The translations under genes and the position numbers were made by a program. Source: Lineus longissimus (taxonomy: Eukaryota > Nemertea > Pilidiophora > Heteronemertea > Lineidae). Taken from it: DNA of 64,000 nucleotides. Of this stretch, positions 33,229 to 45,511 are shown piece by piece. Below the pieces are notes generated by a model. The model was not told where the DNA came from. It did not search any database and saw only the letters and a program-made list of their open reading frames with translations. Position 1 is the first letter of the stretch, and each line of letters opens with the position of its first letter. The stretch is taken from assembly GCF_910592395.1 (NCBI RefSeq), contig NC_088318.1, positions 10,542,349 to 10,606,348 of the forward strand. The letters are read 5' to 3'.

Positions 33229-35020
33229 ATCGAGGTTCTAATGTTCTCAAATGCTGATAAAATGGTAGAGGTTCATGTTATACTTGTGTGTTATTTTTGG
33301 TTGTAATGTACAAGGGACACTCAGAGGTGGTGGCAGATTTAATAGTGCTGTAGTGTTGCCTCCTGGTCATCTCTTCACGAAAAGCGTTTTAGAGCAGGTT
33401 GTGAATTGATTGTAAACAACATCATTATTATCCAGGGACACAAAGGTACTTTGTTTCTGTTTATTTCATAATCTTAAAATAGGTCCTGATTGTAATAAAA
33501 GATAATACATCTACTTGGAGAGGATGTTGTCTGAGAAATTGGAAGAAGATGACGATGGAAGGAGGGTTTTCTGCACAGTTGTTAAATGAAATGCCAGTTT
33601 TAAAAAGTGGTTAGAAATAAAATGCCTGTTTAATGTCGAAAAATAAAATGCCACTGCCTGTTTAAAAACACTAACTGAGTTCGCTTTGAGTACACTATAC
33701 CAATTTACTTTGAATTACTAAAAAGCACATTACTGATATTCCAGTTCCAGAAAAGTCAGGATAAGACCACTTTTATTCAGCCTGTTGCAATCTCTTCCCC
33801 TGTAATTGCTTTGATGTTGCTGCGATAAAGCCAGTTTTTATGACCCCTTGTTGAAGATTCCATTGATTGTGCCATTTATGGACTGGAGATGAGTACCAAA
33901 GATTACCTTTGTTTTGTTTCTGTTCCAATGCGATCAGAGCCTGGGGACTCTGAAACAGCGCCACGGTTGGCAGAAGTTAAAACAAAAGTTCTGGATTATG
34001 CGCTGTCTGGTTACGCATGCGGATACCGGACTGCTACGGTACCGGTACTCATTCGTGCGTTACCAGATACAAATGACAGAAAATTTTTCCAACTTCCTCC
34101 GAACATGGCAATGATTCGAACTTCTAAGTCCTAAATGCTGTGAGATTCATCCTCAACCAGGCAAAAGTGATCTCTTTGATTGTTACTGAAATAACACGCA
34201 AGCAGTTATTGGTCATTTGTCAAACCAAATTGGTCAATCGACGATATCTATTGGCGTTTTGACAAAGCTGGCGACGTGACCAGCATTGCTCTGAGAAATA
34301 TTACTGGAATAGTTTGCAATGAAAAGTGTAAGATTGTAAAATTGCAAAATCAGTGGTGAAGAGGTGATTTTTCATGAGAGAAATCGATGGTTTCCTATAA
34401 CATGTATAACCGACTAGTCATCACTCCCTCAAACATCAAACCATGGAAGACCAACTGCAGAGTTGCCTTAAGTTGCTTTACGTTTCTGAGTTACTTTGAA
34501 TTAACATAAGAAGCATTCATAAAATAATTGTATGTTTTTAAAAAAAATGTATTTCATGCAATATAATGTATTATGTACCTTTAGTTTAGCAACCAGATGG
34601 TCTCGCACAAGGCCCAAATTGTGAAGTTTATTGGTCACAGTTGTGAGGTTGTGCTGATTAGCCGATAGTGTCTTATACGTCTTAATCTCAACTGTCAAGA
34701 AATCAACTGTATCGCATTTGACCAAAATGCAGCTCAAAACTCTGCATTTTTTTCTGGAATTAATTCCAGTTGATATGATTTAGAAACTAACTGTTATTTA
34801 TACCAATTAAAATTTTATCAAAAAAGATAATTAGCTGTCATTCATCTGTTCAATATGTTTTTTTCACGATGCACTATTTTTATTTTGGTGGAATACGATA
34901 TTTATTTTCCAAATGAAATGCCCAAGAAAATTGCGCTGTTTACAGTCAAGGAGATGACCTTCCTGCACTGAAGACCAAGATATCTTTCAATGTGGTCCAG
35001 AAAAGAGCTTCCCAGCAGAT
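33229..35020. other. gene-free stretch
   Basis: A frame at 33889-34134 (81 codons, MSTKDYLCFVSVPMRSEPGD...) has reasonable composition but no splice context, poly(A) signal or recognisable domain. I do not call it a gene. Confidence 0.4.
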
Positions 35021-36040
35021 GGTATTTACATTATTTCAATCTGTCTTTTGCTTTCAGATGTCTAATCTTCGTAAAATCTACTTCTCAAACATGCTGCAAC
35101 ATCAACCTCAAATACCACAGGTCGGGTCTTTTGAAGTTGTCATTCACAAAGGCACAGCCAAATGACTCGGCAATCACACGTGATTTGGCAAACTGGACGA
35201 GTTTTTACCGTCCACTTTAATAATAGAATATGGTAATGATGTTACATGCAGTCCTTGATGAATCAAGAGCAAGCAGTGGTCTCATCATGATTGGCTCATT
35301 GTAACGCTAGTTGTGCTCCCGTTTTTTTTTAAGATTCCATTTGATTGCCGTAGCTGTGTCGATTTTGTCCTTGGGTTGCTTTTCGCAAACTTTCCGTGCT
35401 AATCAGCTCCCATCGAGCTACTTGAGGCTAATCCAAACCCAGGTATGACGGGTTTTTTCAATAGATGGAAGTACAAACAACTTACCAAAAACATACTAAA
35501 AAACAGGCCGGTCACTTGATTTAAAGTGGCGACAGGTGGCATCATTGTAGATTTAACTTCTCGGACACAGATAAGACAAAGGAGATCACTTTCCCTGCAA
35601 CGGCACCTATGGCAGAGTCTATTATCAACAACACTAGGTGATTTTGAAAGTGTTCGCAAAGTTTTTCTACACCTGGCTGAGACATGGGTCTTGAATAGAA
35701 ACACGGATTTGACTTGGCGGTAGTAGAGAATGCAAAAGTTCATCATTCTGATTAGATTATTTGAAGTTTAGGTCCCAATAGCCCAATACTCATTTTGTCT
35801 GTACCTTAGTTTGCCTGAAGTCTCCCCTGATATCATGTAAATGCAGTTCTCAAATATGCTGCAACATCACTTCTTGAAGATCATAAAATACCACAGCTGG
35901 ATTCTTTTGATTTTGTTCCAAGCCAAGACTCATTTGTCGTGTCTGAACCACCCTTGATTAGGTTAACACTAATACAAAATATGGACTATGGTTTTTTGCT
36001 ACTCACTATAGAATGAGGTAATGATGTTATTCGTTGATGT
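35021..36040. repeat. old duplication spaced about 780 bp
   Basis: ACATGCTGCAACATCAACC with AATACCACAGGTCGG near 35090-35125 recurs as ATATGCTGCAACATCACTT with AATACCACAGCTGG near 35855-35900. Both are followed by TCTTTTGA and, later, GGTAATGATGTTA. The intervening DNA is unremarkable; a 115-codon minus-strand frame (35399-35746) has no recognisable content. Confidence 0.5.
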
Positions 36041-37884
36041 ATGGGGTACAAGTGCTTCTTCTGTGAATTTGCTCAGTGAAATGAAAGAAGTACAGAATAA
36101 GTTCATCATTGGAGTAGTTTTGAATTTTTGAAATTTGTTACTGATTTGCACTGTGATATGACATGCACTCTTTTTCTTGCGGCCTGATCTCAGAATATTT
36201 TACTTTCAGTCGAAAGTATCTATTTTTGTGGCGCTTTTAAATGCATTGAATGTTGTCTAGTGCTGGTTGAGAAGTGTCAGCTCTGCAATGCCATCACCAA
36301 CTTCCTGTTCTTATTCCTTCCTCTCACCTGCTATTGACATTTCTGGAAAACTGCTAAACCAATATACAATCTACTGCCTTGTTAGACAAACATTTTACAT
36401 TTTTTACCACACTCCTCTGCGATAATTGTACCTGATAATTGCATTAAGCCTCTCCTGATTGTAGCGGTTGTACCAATTGCGTGAGAAAGAAGAAGAGCCA
36501 GCAGGGAACTGGTTATTGCTCTTTCTGTCCCCTGCCTAACTGCAACGCTGATGCATATTTGGTATTTTATGGCAATGTATTGGCTTGTTTTCTTACATCA
36601 GTACATGTCACTTGAGCGATTTTCTATATTGTAATGTATGAGCTTTCCGATTCATATCGTCTATCACACGGTCAAGGAAGAATTTTCTACACAGATATTT
36701 GTATAAGAGCTTTGTTATAATCTATCTTCCTCTGGCCACAGCCAGAGCCAATCTCCTCTTCAGAAAATACCCCTTGGTTCATCTGGTAGCATTACATAAC
36801 AGAGCCTGGCATGAGATGGCACAGGATGTTCCTATTGGCTGCTACCAGTGAACCTAATATTCATGTGGTGCAATATTCTTCTCCAGATTATCTAAAATTT
36901 GTTTGAATAACACTGTTTTCGGTTACATGGGCAAAGCAGGCACCAATAACCATGAATTAAGAAAATGACTAAAAAAGGGACTTCTGTTTGTCGTAGAAAA
37001 TTGTTGCTAAAAAACGTGTGAGAGAATGGTTAAGTTTTAGTTACAGTATGACAACTTCAACTCCACCTTGTTTCACAACAGTTTGACATTGACCTCTGTG
37101 CTTATTCAAAGTGTTTGAATAATTGCTGGCAAACAAATGTGTTGATTGCATATTTTCTAACAAGAAGCTCCTCGTTTTTCATTTGTTTTTGGTGGTCTTT
37201 CATCCTAAAGTGGCAATAGAGGTTTTTTCTTCTCGTTTCTATGCACCCTCAGTCCAGATCCTGAAGTAGCTGATGACATTTACGACCGATTAACTCCATG
37301 AAATGTCAACCTCAGAAAGAACGTTTGATCTTCAGGCAACTTGAATGAACAATATAGGCAGCAGCTAGGTAGGCAAGATAAAGTTACATCAAGTCGCCAA
37401 TAGGGGTCTCTCACATCTCACAGTACGTCGAAATGATTCGTGTTCGTACGAGGAATATATTTAGTGCTGAATCTGACATGACCCAGGACCATTACTGTGT
37501 ATATTAGTCACCTGAAAGTGGTCAAATTTCCCCCTCTGCTCCTGCCTATAGTCCTCCTTTAAGAGGACACTCCTAGGTACTTGATTTTGAACATCTGCTT
37601 GGCAGGAGAAAGGTTTGACGACTCAGTTAGCCTATACTTTGTTGTTCTAATCGAGGTTGATAAATTCTTTAAGTGAATCAGTGATGTAAAGCGATAGACG
37701 TTTAGGGTCTTCCTGTTCAATCTTATAATGGCTGTTGGCTGAACAAATGATGATGCGACATTTTTTCCAAAATTTTGTGCTGCACTTTTGCGGTAAAAAG
37801 CTTTCATGAACACTTTTGATGCTTTCACTTGCGCTAATTAACTCTTGCCTCCATATTCAATATTTAAAATGGAGCTTGCTTTTT
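36041..37884. other. gene-free stretch
   Basis: I see nothing supported. A minus-strand frame at 37559-37828 is unrecognised. Confidence 0.5.
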
Positions 37885-38200
37885 GGCTCACCGTAGGGGA
37901 GTCTGTACAACACCGCAGTTTTCGTCATCATCGTCTGTATCCTGTTTCAAAAACAGTGGCATGTTTCTTAACCGCTAAAGCTATGAAATTTGGTACACAT
38001 TACTCCCTAAATCAGATTTAAAACCGCTGACACCAAATTTAGGTCGATCTGGTTCTCAACTTGGCCACCAGGGGGCCAAAAGTTAAAACCTAAATAGTGT
38101 GATATCTTGCTAATATGTGAGTCGTTTTTGCTAAAATCTTTATGGTAGGTACTCCTAGCAAGGATACACCACATATCATACAGGTTTTTGATTTGACCTA
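37885..38200 (+). mobile_element. satellite-bearing element, copy 5, cut at a junction
   Basis: The head GGCTCACCGTAGGGGAGTCT and most of one monomer are present, up to GTTTTTGATTTGACCTA. At 38200/38201 the sequence changes abruptly to the right end of a TA MITE. The remaining monomer and right terminus are absent. Confidence 0.75.
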
Positions 38201-38243
38201 ATGACGCGAAGCAGAACAGATGTCAATTGTGATTTGGACTGTA
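38201..38243 (+). mobile_element. TA MITE right-end fragment, copy E
   Basis: ATGACGCGAAGCAGAACAGA followed by TGTCAATTGTGATTTGGACT and GTA is the right terminus of the MITE family. No left terminus lies upstream, so the copy was cut by a deletion or recombination that fused it to the satellite element. Confidence 0.75.
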
Positions 38244-38429
38244 CTTCACATTAAGCAAAGACCACATGAATTGAGTTTCAGCCTTATTGATTAATGTCTC
38301 TCGATTCAAGGTAGGAGCATATCGAATTAAATACCTTAACTCGATGTTTCAATTCAAGATTCCTGATGTGAATGTATGTCAATAATGTAAACATCTGCTG
38401 ATAATTTCAATCAATTTATCAAACATCAG

Positions 38430-38626
38430 GGCAATTTCTGTTCTGCTTTGCATCATTGACGTGCAACTTATGCACGAGTTGCACGCCAGTGATGCACCAA
38501 TGCTGTGCTTTCTCTCTTTGTTTCACGTATATTAGGCGCGACTTACACGCTAGGTAGTGCGTCAACGATGCCACACTGATGCACCAATGACACGATTTAC
38601 GGGATGTCAGTTGTGATTTGGACTAT
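38430..38626 (+). mobile_element. TA MITE, copy F, left end lost
   Basis: The interior starts at TTCTGTTCTGCTTTGCATCA, which is the inverse of the GCGAAGCAGAACAG seen in copy E. It continues through GCACGAGTTGCACGCC and ends TGTCAGTTGTGATTTGGACT plus A. The outer 20 bp of the left terminus are missing or replaced. Confidence 0.65.
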
Positions 38627-38984
38627 TCCTTTTGGCAGTTTATGGGTAATTTAACATGTGCATGTTTCAAAATGACCTTTGAAGAGTAAGACCTCACTAC
38701 AAGGCAAGTTATTCATGTTGAGAAAAGGGTAGTTGACATGATCAAATACTGTCATGCATTGAATAGTGTGTCACAGTGTCCTTGTGTGTGTCCTCAAAAT
38801 TTTGTTCGCAAGGAAAATCAGTCTGTCGCTTTTGTGATGTATCTTGTAAGTAGTTTACTTTTTTTTAAATTTGGCAGGTGGCCATCTTTGAAATCATATT
38901 TTGCCATCTCAAACAATGTTAAAGCCTTGGGCTGTAGCTAGAGTGACTAAATGGTTGGTCTATCTAATAAGACTCCATTACATA

Positions 38985-39080
38985 TCACCCAGGTTTTGGA
39001 TTTGACCTACTCTTCAAGGTCATAGGGCTCAAGCTCTTAAATTTCACTAATAAGTGTCATGTTTTCGCATTATTTGTCCC
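38985..39080 (+). repeat. isolated satellite-monomer fragment
   Basis: CAGGTTTTGGATTTGACCTA, then TCTTCAAGGTCATAGGGCTC and CACTAATAAGTGTCATG, follows the order of the 302-bp monomer, without a head or end. It may be the displaced remainder of copy 5. Confidence 0.5.
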
Positions 39081-39140
39081 AGAGTCTTTTTACTTTGGTA
39101 TATATGTGTGCTACAGGCATATCAATATGTTAAACAAATA

Positions 39141-39306
39141 GGGCCGAATTTACGAAGGGTGTTTAAGAGTTAGACGCGCGTAAATTCTACATAATCAGTT
39201 TCAGGGCCTAATGCGGTTTTCATGAAGAAACCCTGCAAGGCCCTGACTCTGTCTATTCAGACATTAAACGCTGTTTTAAGCTAAACACCCTTTGTAAATT
39301 CGGCCC
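39141..39306. mobile_element. 166-bp MITE with 25-bp terminal repeats
   Basis: GGGCCGAATTTACGAAGGGT and GTTTA (39141-39165) are the inverse of TAAACACCCTTTGTAAATTC and GGCCC (39282-39306), with 24 of 25 matching. The interior also holds a GGGCCT/AGGCCC pair. No clear target duplication is visible. Confidence 0.8.
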
Positions 39307-39736
39307 AAAGAGGTTGAAAGAGACCTACCAGGTACTTCCCATGTTTTGTACATTGTACTTTGTATTTCAGCTGAGCGCCAGGCCCTTGGGCCTCTGGTTA
39401 TTCTTAGAGATAGACCTCTCAGAAACAAAAAGGTGCCGTCTTTCATCTTATGCAGGAAACTAAAATTTGATTACATTCTTTCAGTGCTTCTCCATTATCT
39501 TTTGAAAAATCTTTGCCTGCTTGGTGTCATCTGCCCATCATCATAAGGCACCTAGCCGTCTCATCCATAATTTGCTTAGGTTTCTCATTATGTACTGGCA
39601 GTCGGTAACCATTCTGCCTCCATATTAAATCAATTTTGATGTCCTTTTGACTCATTCGACTGGATTTTCTAAAAAAGTTCCTTTCGTTGCCGGCATTCTG
39701 TAAACAGGAAATGTTTGTCACTGTTTTATTTTTTTC

Positions 39737-40005
39737 AGTATGGGAGGCAAACATTAAAGATTTCCACCGGAAGATTGGAACTGCACTGCTTTTTATTGGT
39801 CCTTTGTCTACAGGTTACCATAAAAATCCCTGACTTCAACGCTGAAGGCGTTATCACCCGTGGTACAGCATGCACTCGTAAGCTGGGCATGCCAGGTGAC
39901 CTGGACAAGAATAAGGAAAGACCAGCAATATGTCTCAGTTCTAGATTTAGCACCATTTATGAAAAGTGGGTCAGCCCTTCTCTTTCTAAACAAGATATAT
40001 TTTGA
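39737..40005 (+). CDS. possible terminal exon, unknown product (weak)
   Basis: A strong acceptor (TTTTATTTTTTTCAG, ending at 39736) opens a frame of about 89 codons to a TGA at 40003-40005. AATAAA lies at 40027-40032. The middle part (VTIKIPDFNAEGVITRGTAC) looks more protein-like and more GC-rich than the flanks. Alternatively a smaller exon could begin after CTACAG at 39814 and end at a donor near 39880 or 39896. I do not recognise the product, and no partner exon was found. Confidence 0.25.
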
Positions 40006-40032
40006 AGTATCTCGATATGATTTTCTAATAAA

Positions 40033-42299
40033 ATAATGCTGGAAAAAATTAAAGGTAACATTCAAAGGTAACATATTAAGAAAGAGCCATGACAGCCAGG
40101 TTGTTTGCTATCCCCCCCCCCCCCCACCAAACAAAGACAAACACGCCAAAAACATCCCAACCCTCCTTGATTCCTCAGGCTGTTTAGACCACCAATTCAA
40201 TATATCCACAGTGCAAACATTATTCACCTTGAAATAAGAGACAAACATAGTACTTCTAAATGTAACGAGAGTCTCCACAAAGTATAGGTAGATGTGCTGT
40301 CGTGTTTATAACATGCTTATGTTTCCCCCTTTCTGATTAGACATGTTAGAGGCTGGTATCGTGTTATTTCATTGTCACTCTCAAGAATTAGGCAGCTCAA
40401 CTAAGGAGCGTATCAGAAGGCTGTCACGTCCGCATGCCTGATTTATGCCTTTTCATGTTATCGGCTTGTTGTATGGACTTGTTTTCACTAAAGAAATGTA
40501 CTTTAGTGATCAGCGTCTTCAAAGACAAAAGCAGATCAACGTTCACTGCTACTGAAGAGGCGGGTTGAATAGCCAGGCCCTTAATGCTCACTCTGATCTC
40601 AGAAACTCCATTGTAGTATGCCAGGTTAAGCCCTTCATTACGGCATAATCCTAAGTGGCTGGAAAGAACATCTTCAAAAGCAAAATATCGAATCAGCTAC
40701 GATCACATGTTGTCCACTGTCTGTTGTTGTCTGCCGTTAGCAATATCATGGTATGTTTTGTAATCACTGGGGCTACTGAAATGAAACTTTGTCCACATGA
40801 ACCCCGTGCTCATATTACACCTACATGTTTAGTTGAAGATGAACAATATACTGTGTAGATGCTCTTTGGCCAGTTTTGGTGCGTCTGTTTCACATAGGCG
40901 TACTACACGTAAAATAGGCGTTTTGCACAGCCCGCTAAATAGTGGTTGTATTATTGACACAAGTCACTTGGTTCTGGTTTCCACAACGATGAATATATGA
41001 CTCCTTTCTGACATGTTTCTGATGAGAAAATCTGATGAGAAAAATCTTATCCAGTTACGTGAATATTGGTGCAAGTTTGAGAGTTTTCTAATCCAGTATC
41101 ACGAATATGGGTTGTGAGTAGCCATTACTAGTTGTGACTTGTATCCATGTGATGCCAGCGTTACTTGTTCTATCTCAGTATGAAAACTACCTTATACCTG
41201 GGACCTCAGATTTCAAAAGGTAAAGGTTAAACTCATCCTTGCCACTCCTAGTTTTCCAGTGATTAATCGCTGTCTAGCTGTTGAAAAGAACATCCCCAAT
41301 AACTATGTTTGCTTGTCACACTGTGTCCTAAGCTTCCCAAGAGAAACCTTTAAGAAATCACATGGCATGCACTGGTTCCTGACATTGGGTGTCTCCTCAC
41401 AGCACAGCTGTTCTAGCGGCAGAATTCTTGTTTGAATTTTGCAGCTGGCCGTTGTTTCGATCACCAACCTTTCAGCCTGCCTTAGGGAGCTTGCTTCTTC
41501 ATTTGCATGACCTGTCAATCACAGTGTCATTCAGACCACTTGACCTTCTAACCAATAATTGTCCACTTTCCTTATATATCTTACCGAATCATCTTGTTGT
41601 ATGCACTTTATATATTACTGTCGGTGTTGTTTTACAGTAAAATTAGAGTTAGATAGAATACCAAGCCTTCAGCATCTATGTGTTTGAATGTATCTCAAAA
41701 TACAAGCCACGTGGTAGAAGGCCCCAGACTCTCCTTTCCTGACACCCAATGTGCAAGTGTAGTACCCCACAACCGCATCACTGTGGCCAATCCAAAGGGG
41801 GACATGTTTCATTACAGGAAAGAAGTGTCTATTGATCATATTCTTTGTTATTGAGGGTGGTCAATTCCAATCAGTCAAGATAATTTCCACCTCGATAAGC
41901 CTGGAGCTCGAGTTTCCACAGAAATACCGCCCCACAAAGCCTGAGTTTCCGGAGCAAAATGCTGTTTTCATCACCTTTGACGCCAAATTCTACTACGTAA
42001 CCAAAGTTGTAATGCAGAATACCTGGGTCTCACAAAGCTGTAATAAGTGTTTTCAGTGAAGGGGTGTTGAGTAAATTCTACCAACCATAGTCGAGATCAG
42101 GCAAACACAGAGGATTTTCTTTGTTGACTAAAGTTGAGATCGGGCTTCAAGGTTGATATGTTGCAACACCTACATAACGAATAACATAATCAATGGACTC
42201 TTCCCTCCTGTAATACAATCAGTACCCCAATGGCTCAATGTGTGTTCTTGCTGATTTTCCTGTTGAACTTGAGGCTGGTCACACACAGCCGAGTTCTAG
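40033..42299. other. gene-free stretch
   Basis: A C-run lies near 40114-40127. The frame at 41832-42059 has a protein-like middle (FPQKYRPTKPEFPEQ) but no convincing splice sites. I do not recognise it. Confidence 0.4.
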
Positions 42300-42567
42300 C
42301 TCGTTTGTATACTACACCAAAGTCTGCCTTCGATGAGGCAGAGATCTCTTGAGGTAGACAGCTGGGGTTGAGGCTCCCCTGTAGTCTGTCTCGCCCAGCT
42401 GTAATGCTTTGATAAGAGGGTCAACTCCGTGATGTACATTACTGGATAAACATGCTACTTCTCCAAGTCTCTCTTCTTTCATATCTCTGCAATGGATGAC
42501 AGTCATATTAAGGGTCTGCTGCACCCAGTGGGACATCTTAAATGTCTGTGATCAGTAGAACCTTCCT

Positions 42568-42801
42568 TAGCTGATAACCTCTGGGAGGTTGCTGTAATAG
42601 GAAGACAAACCCCACTCACCTCAAAGGTGGGACCTCATCTCATGTCATATACACCCAGTCTGACTTTGTGCTTCCTGGTGTCCTTAGCTGATAACCTCTG
42701 GAAGATTGCTGTAATAGGAAAACAAACCCCACTCGCCTCAAAATGGGGAAATAATCTCATGTCATATACACCCAATCTGACTCAGTGTTTCCTGGTGTCT
42801 A
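42568..42801. repeat. 117-bp tandem duplication
   Basis: Two units, 42568-42684 and 42685-42801, start TAGCTGATAACCTCTGG. They share GTAATAGGAA, ACAAACCCCACTC and TCATGTCATATACACCCA. Phrases like GTCAGTGACC followed by AGAACCTCCCT recur near 42545, 42813 and 43010, so the duplication sits in a wider decayed repeat of about 0.5 kb. Confidence 0.85.
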
Positions 42802-44699
42802 GCTTTTAAAATGTCAGTGACCGACATAGAACCTCCCTCGACACGTAAGATGTGCTATTTTCTCGAAAGTTGGAGAGCTCATCTCTTTCATGTGTCTGTG
42901 ATGAGATGACACCCCTATATGCTCTTTTATGTCGAACTCTACAAGTTAAATTGCCCACACCATCAAGTGGCATTTGGCTCAGGCAAAACTCTACAAGTCT
43001 GGCTTGGGAAAGGTCAGTGACCAGTAAAACCTCCCTTGGCAAAGAAAAATCACTGTTCGTATGAGGCTCTATTTCCCCCCATTTCCTGTACCATTGTGAT
43101 TCAAGATTTCTTCGGCTGATCAGATGCGGATTAGCTCCAGAATAGTCCTTACAAACATATTGGCTGGACAATGAAGAATTCATTTACGGACTCTCAGTCC
43201 CTAAGATCATATTGTTTTTTATGGGTTAACGAAGAATGGCCATTAAACTTTTTTTCCTACCTGTCTAACAGTGTATCATGCACTCTCCTCATCTCAGCTC
43301 TTGTCAATTGTCCTAATATTTCCTGTACCCTGAGAAACCATGCACAGATAGGCCGATCAGATGCGGTCAACAAAATAGATGAGCTTTTGTCTTCTCTTCT
43401 TCTCTGACCTTTAATCATTATGGCCAGGGAGGACGCAGCATCTTTCCCAACTTCCTGTACCCTCATAATCGGGGTATTCACAAGAGATTAGTCTTTGCCA
43501 ACATCAGCTGACAAGTCCAGAAGGGGACTTGTCGCAATAAATTTCTGATTGCTCGGTAGTTAACCATCTTAAGGCGTTGGAAGGCTGTATTTTCATTACA
43601 GCTTCTTCCGTCCCCCTGGACAGAGTGTCTACAGTTTGTCATTTGAACAGCTTGCCTGGACAATCTGTTAGGAGTCTGTTTTTAGTCGCTCGGGAGGATT
43701 TGTGGGGGCTGTTATTGTCAACTTATGTTTGATTTATCTCTGTGCTATCACTTTATCTTTATCATGTTTATGGCAAAAGTTCTAGGGAGTTGGTTGTACA
43801 AATCAGTACCTGCTTCTTTGAGGCCGTAGGTGTGACAAACTATTCGATACAGGATTGTGACGATCTCTGAAGGCTCTAATTAGCGTTTCATGCCTCACAA
43901 GCCCTTTGTTATCTTACGCTACAGTGTCACAGAACATGGGAAAAGGCGATATGGAAAGATAGCCAACAGAACAGGCATAGACAAAGGCCTGGTGCATGAT
44001 ACATGACATACCATGTTAATGTGGAATCAAGTTCTTACATACTGAATGTCTGATTGGTCCTGCACTGTCCTGATCTCTCTGTTCAATTCCGCTTATCCTT
44101 TTCGTTACTTGACATTTTAATCACAACATCTTATTCAGCATTCGATCTGCATTCGGAGATAATGGTATTCTTCAGTGGGTATTCCTCCTCCTGGTCAGGA
44201 TGAGCTTTATTACGTGCCAATAATGGTTAGGCACCACTTAGATTATTTTCCCTGATGTCTCCGTCTTTTGGCTGAGGTAGAATCCACGCAAGCTACTCAT
44301 GTTTCTCACTCTGTGGGATCTTTAGTTTTCCCTGGCACCGACCCGTCATAGATTAGCTTTATGATTTTCACCAGCAAATGTAAAATTTGAACTACCGATA
44401 TAACTTGGAAATCCTGGTGAACACTGGTTTATTTTGAAATCCAATTAAAACTCTGTCACTGTAGTTATGTAAGCGAATGAAACTATCAGTGTACCAAGTA
44501 ATTGCATTTGGTTTCTGAGTTCTTGATTACCATGTCCTCAGATCGTCAAACTCCCTTGATCAGATTTGAAATTTTTATATCATTCCAAATAGAATTTGCA
44601 AAGCAGTCACGTTCTGCAATCATGTATTCCCAACAGGTAACTCAATTTTGCCATTTGAAACCAGACACAATTCAAGGTCAGTGAAAGCCAAAATGTTAA
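42802..44699. other. gene-free stretch
   Basis: Overlapping frames on both strands at 42806-43183 and 43171-43663 lack recognisable domains. TTTCCTGTACC recurs near 43081, 43320 and 43452. Confidence 0.4.
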
Positions 44700-44845
44700 C
44701 AAACTTCTTTCCAGGGTCCTGAGGTTGTTGGGTTTGACTGTTAGTTAGACCACTTCCTTCTGGATAGAGAGGGTGACTCTCCAACCGTGAAAGCTTCCCC
44801 CGCCCGGGGTCTCCGGTTTCCTCCTGCATTACAAAATTGCTTAAC
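44700..44845 (+). mobile_element. SINE (family 2) fragment
   Basis: The B-box-like TTGTTGGGTTTGACTGTTAG is followed by GAGAGGGTGACTCTCC, GTGAAAGCTTCCCC and GGTCTCCGGTTTCCTCCTGC. The same order occurs on the minus strand at 55505-55675, establishing a dispersed family. Confidence 0.55.
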
Positions 44846-45395
44846 GCTGTTTGACATGTAGCTCTCAAGATATTATTTATTGCCTCCTCTCCATTCAACC
44901 AAGTAAATATCTGCCTGCAAAAAGAAGAGGTTTCTTGTTATAGTAAATTTTGCACCAGCAATACAATGCACCTCATTTATCTGCATTCATTCTTCTGACA
45001 TATTATTGCCTCCCAGTTAATCAATTTTAGGACCTTGATACTTAAATTTGTCAGTTTATGAATTCCGGGATTCTAAGACCCAAGGAGAAATCGATTTATT
45101 CCTCAATACGGAAATTCATAAATTCAGAATTGTATTTCAATTTTGCTTAGGGCGTTCATTGTCGTCATTGTTATATATGTCCTATCATGCTGTGACCAAT
45201 TTTATGGAAAGTGCCATCATGTAATTTAATTTGTATTGATTTCTATGGTGGCTTTTGGCAAATTTTCTTGCAAAAACTTACAATCCAAGAAAGTGCATAG
45301 AAATACTTTCCCATAGCAGTAAGTGCCAAGTTTCACACTTGCACGCTATGAGAATTTGCATGTAAACTGCACTACGCCAATGTTTATCTCTTTTT
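44846..45395. other. gene-free stretch
   Basis: I see nothing of note before the satellite element. Confidence 0.45.
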
Positions 45396-45446
45396 AGCTC
45401 ACCTCTTAGCAGAGGTGAGCTTATCCCATACCGTGGCGTCCGTCGT

Positions 45447-45511
<65 letters not shown>

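Noticed and set aside
33889-34134. 81-codon frame of plausible composition
   Set aside because: There is no splice site, poly(A) signal or homology that I can name, and a second frame overlaps it.
35399-35746. 115-codon minus-strand frame
   Set aside because: It is long for the window but has no motif, overlaps a + frame and lies between duplicated non-coding blocks.
41832-42059. 75-codon frame with FPQKYRPTKPEFPEQ
   Set aside because: Its middle looks protein-like, but no acceptor or donor of quality and no poly(A) signal bound it, and the minus strand is also partly open.
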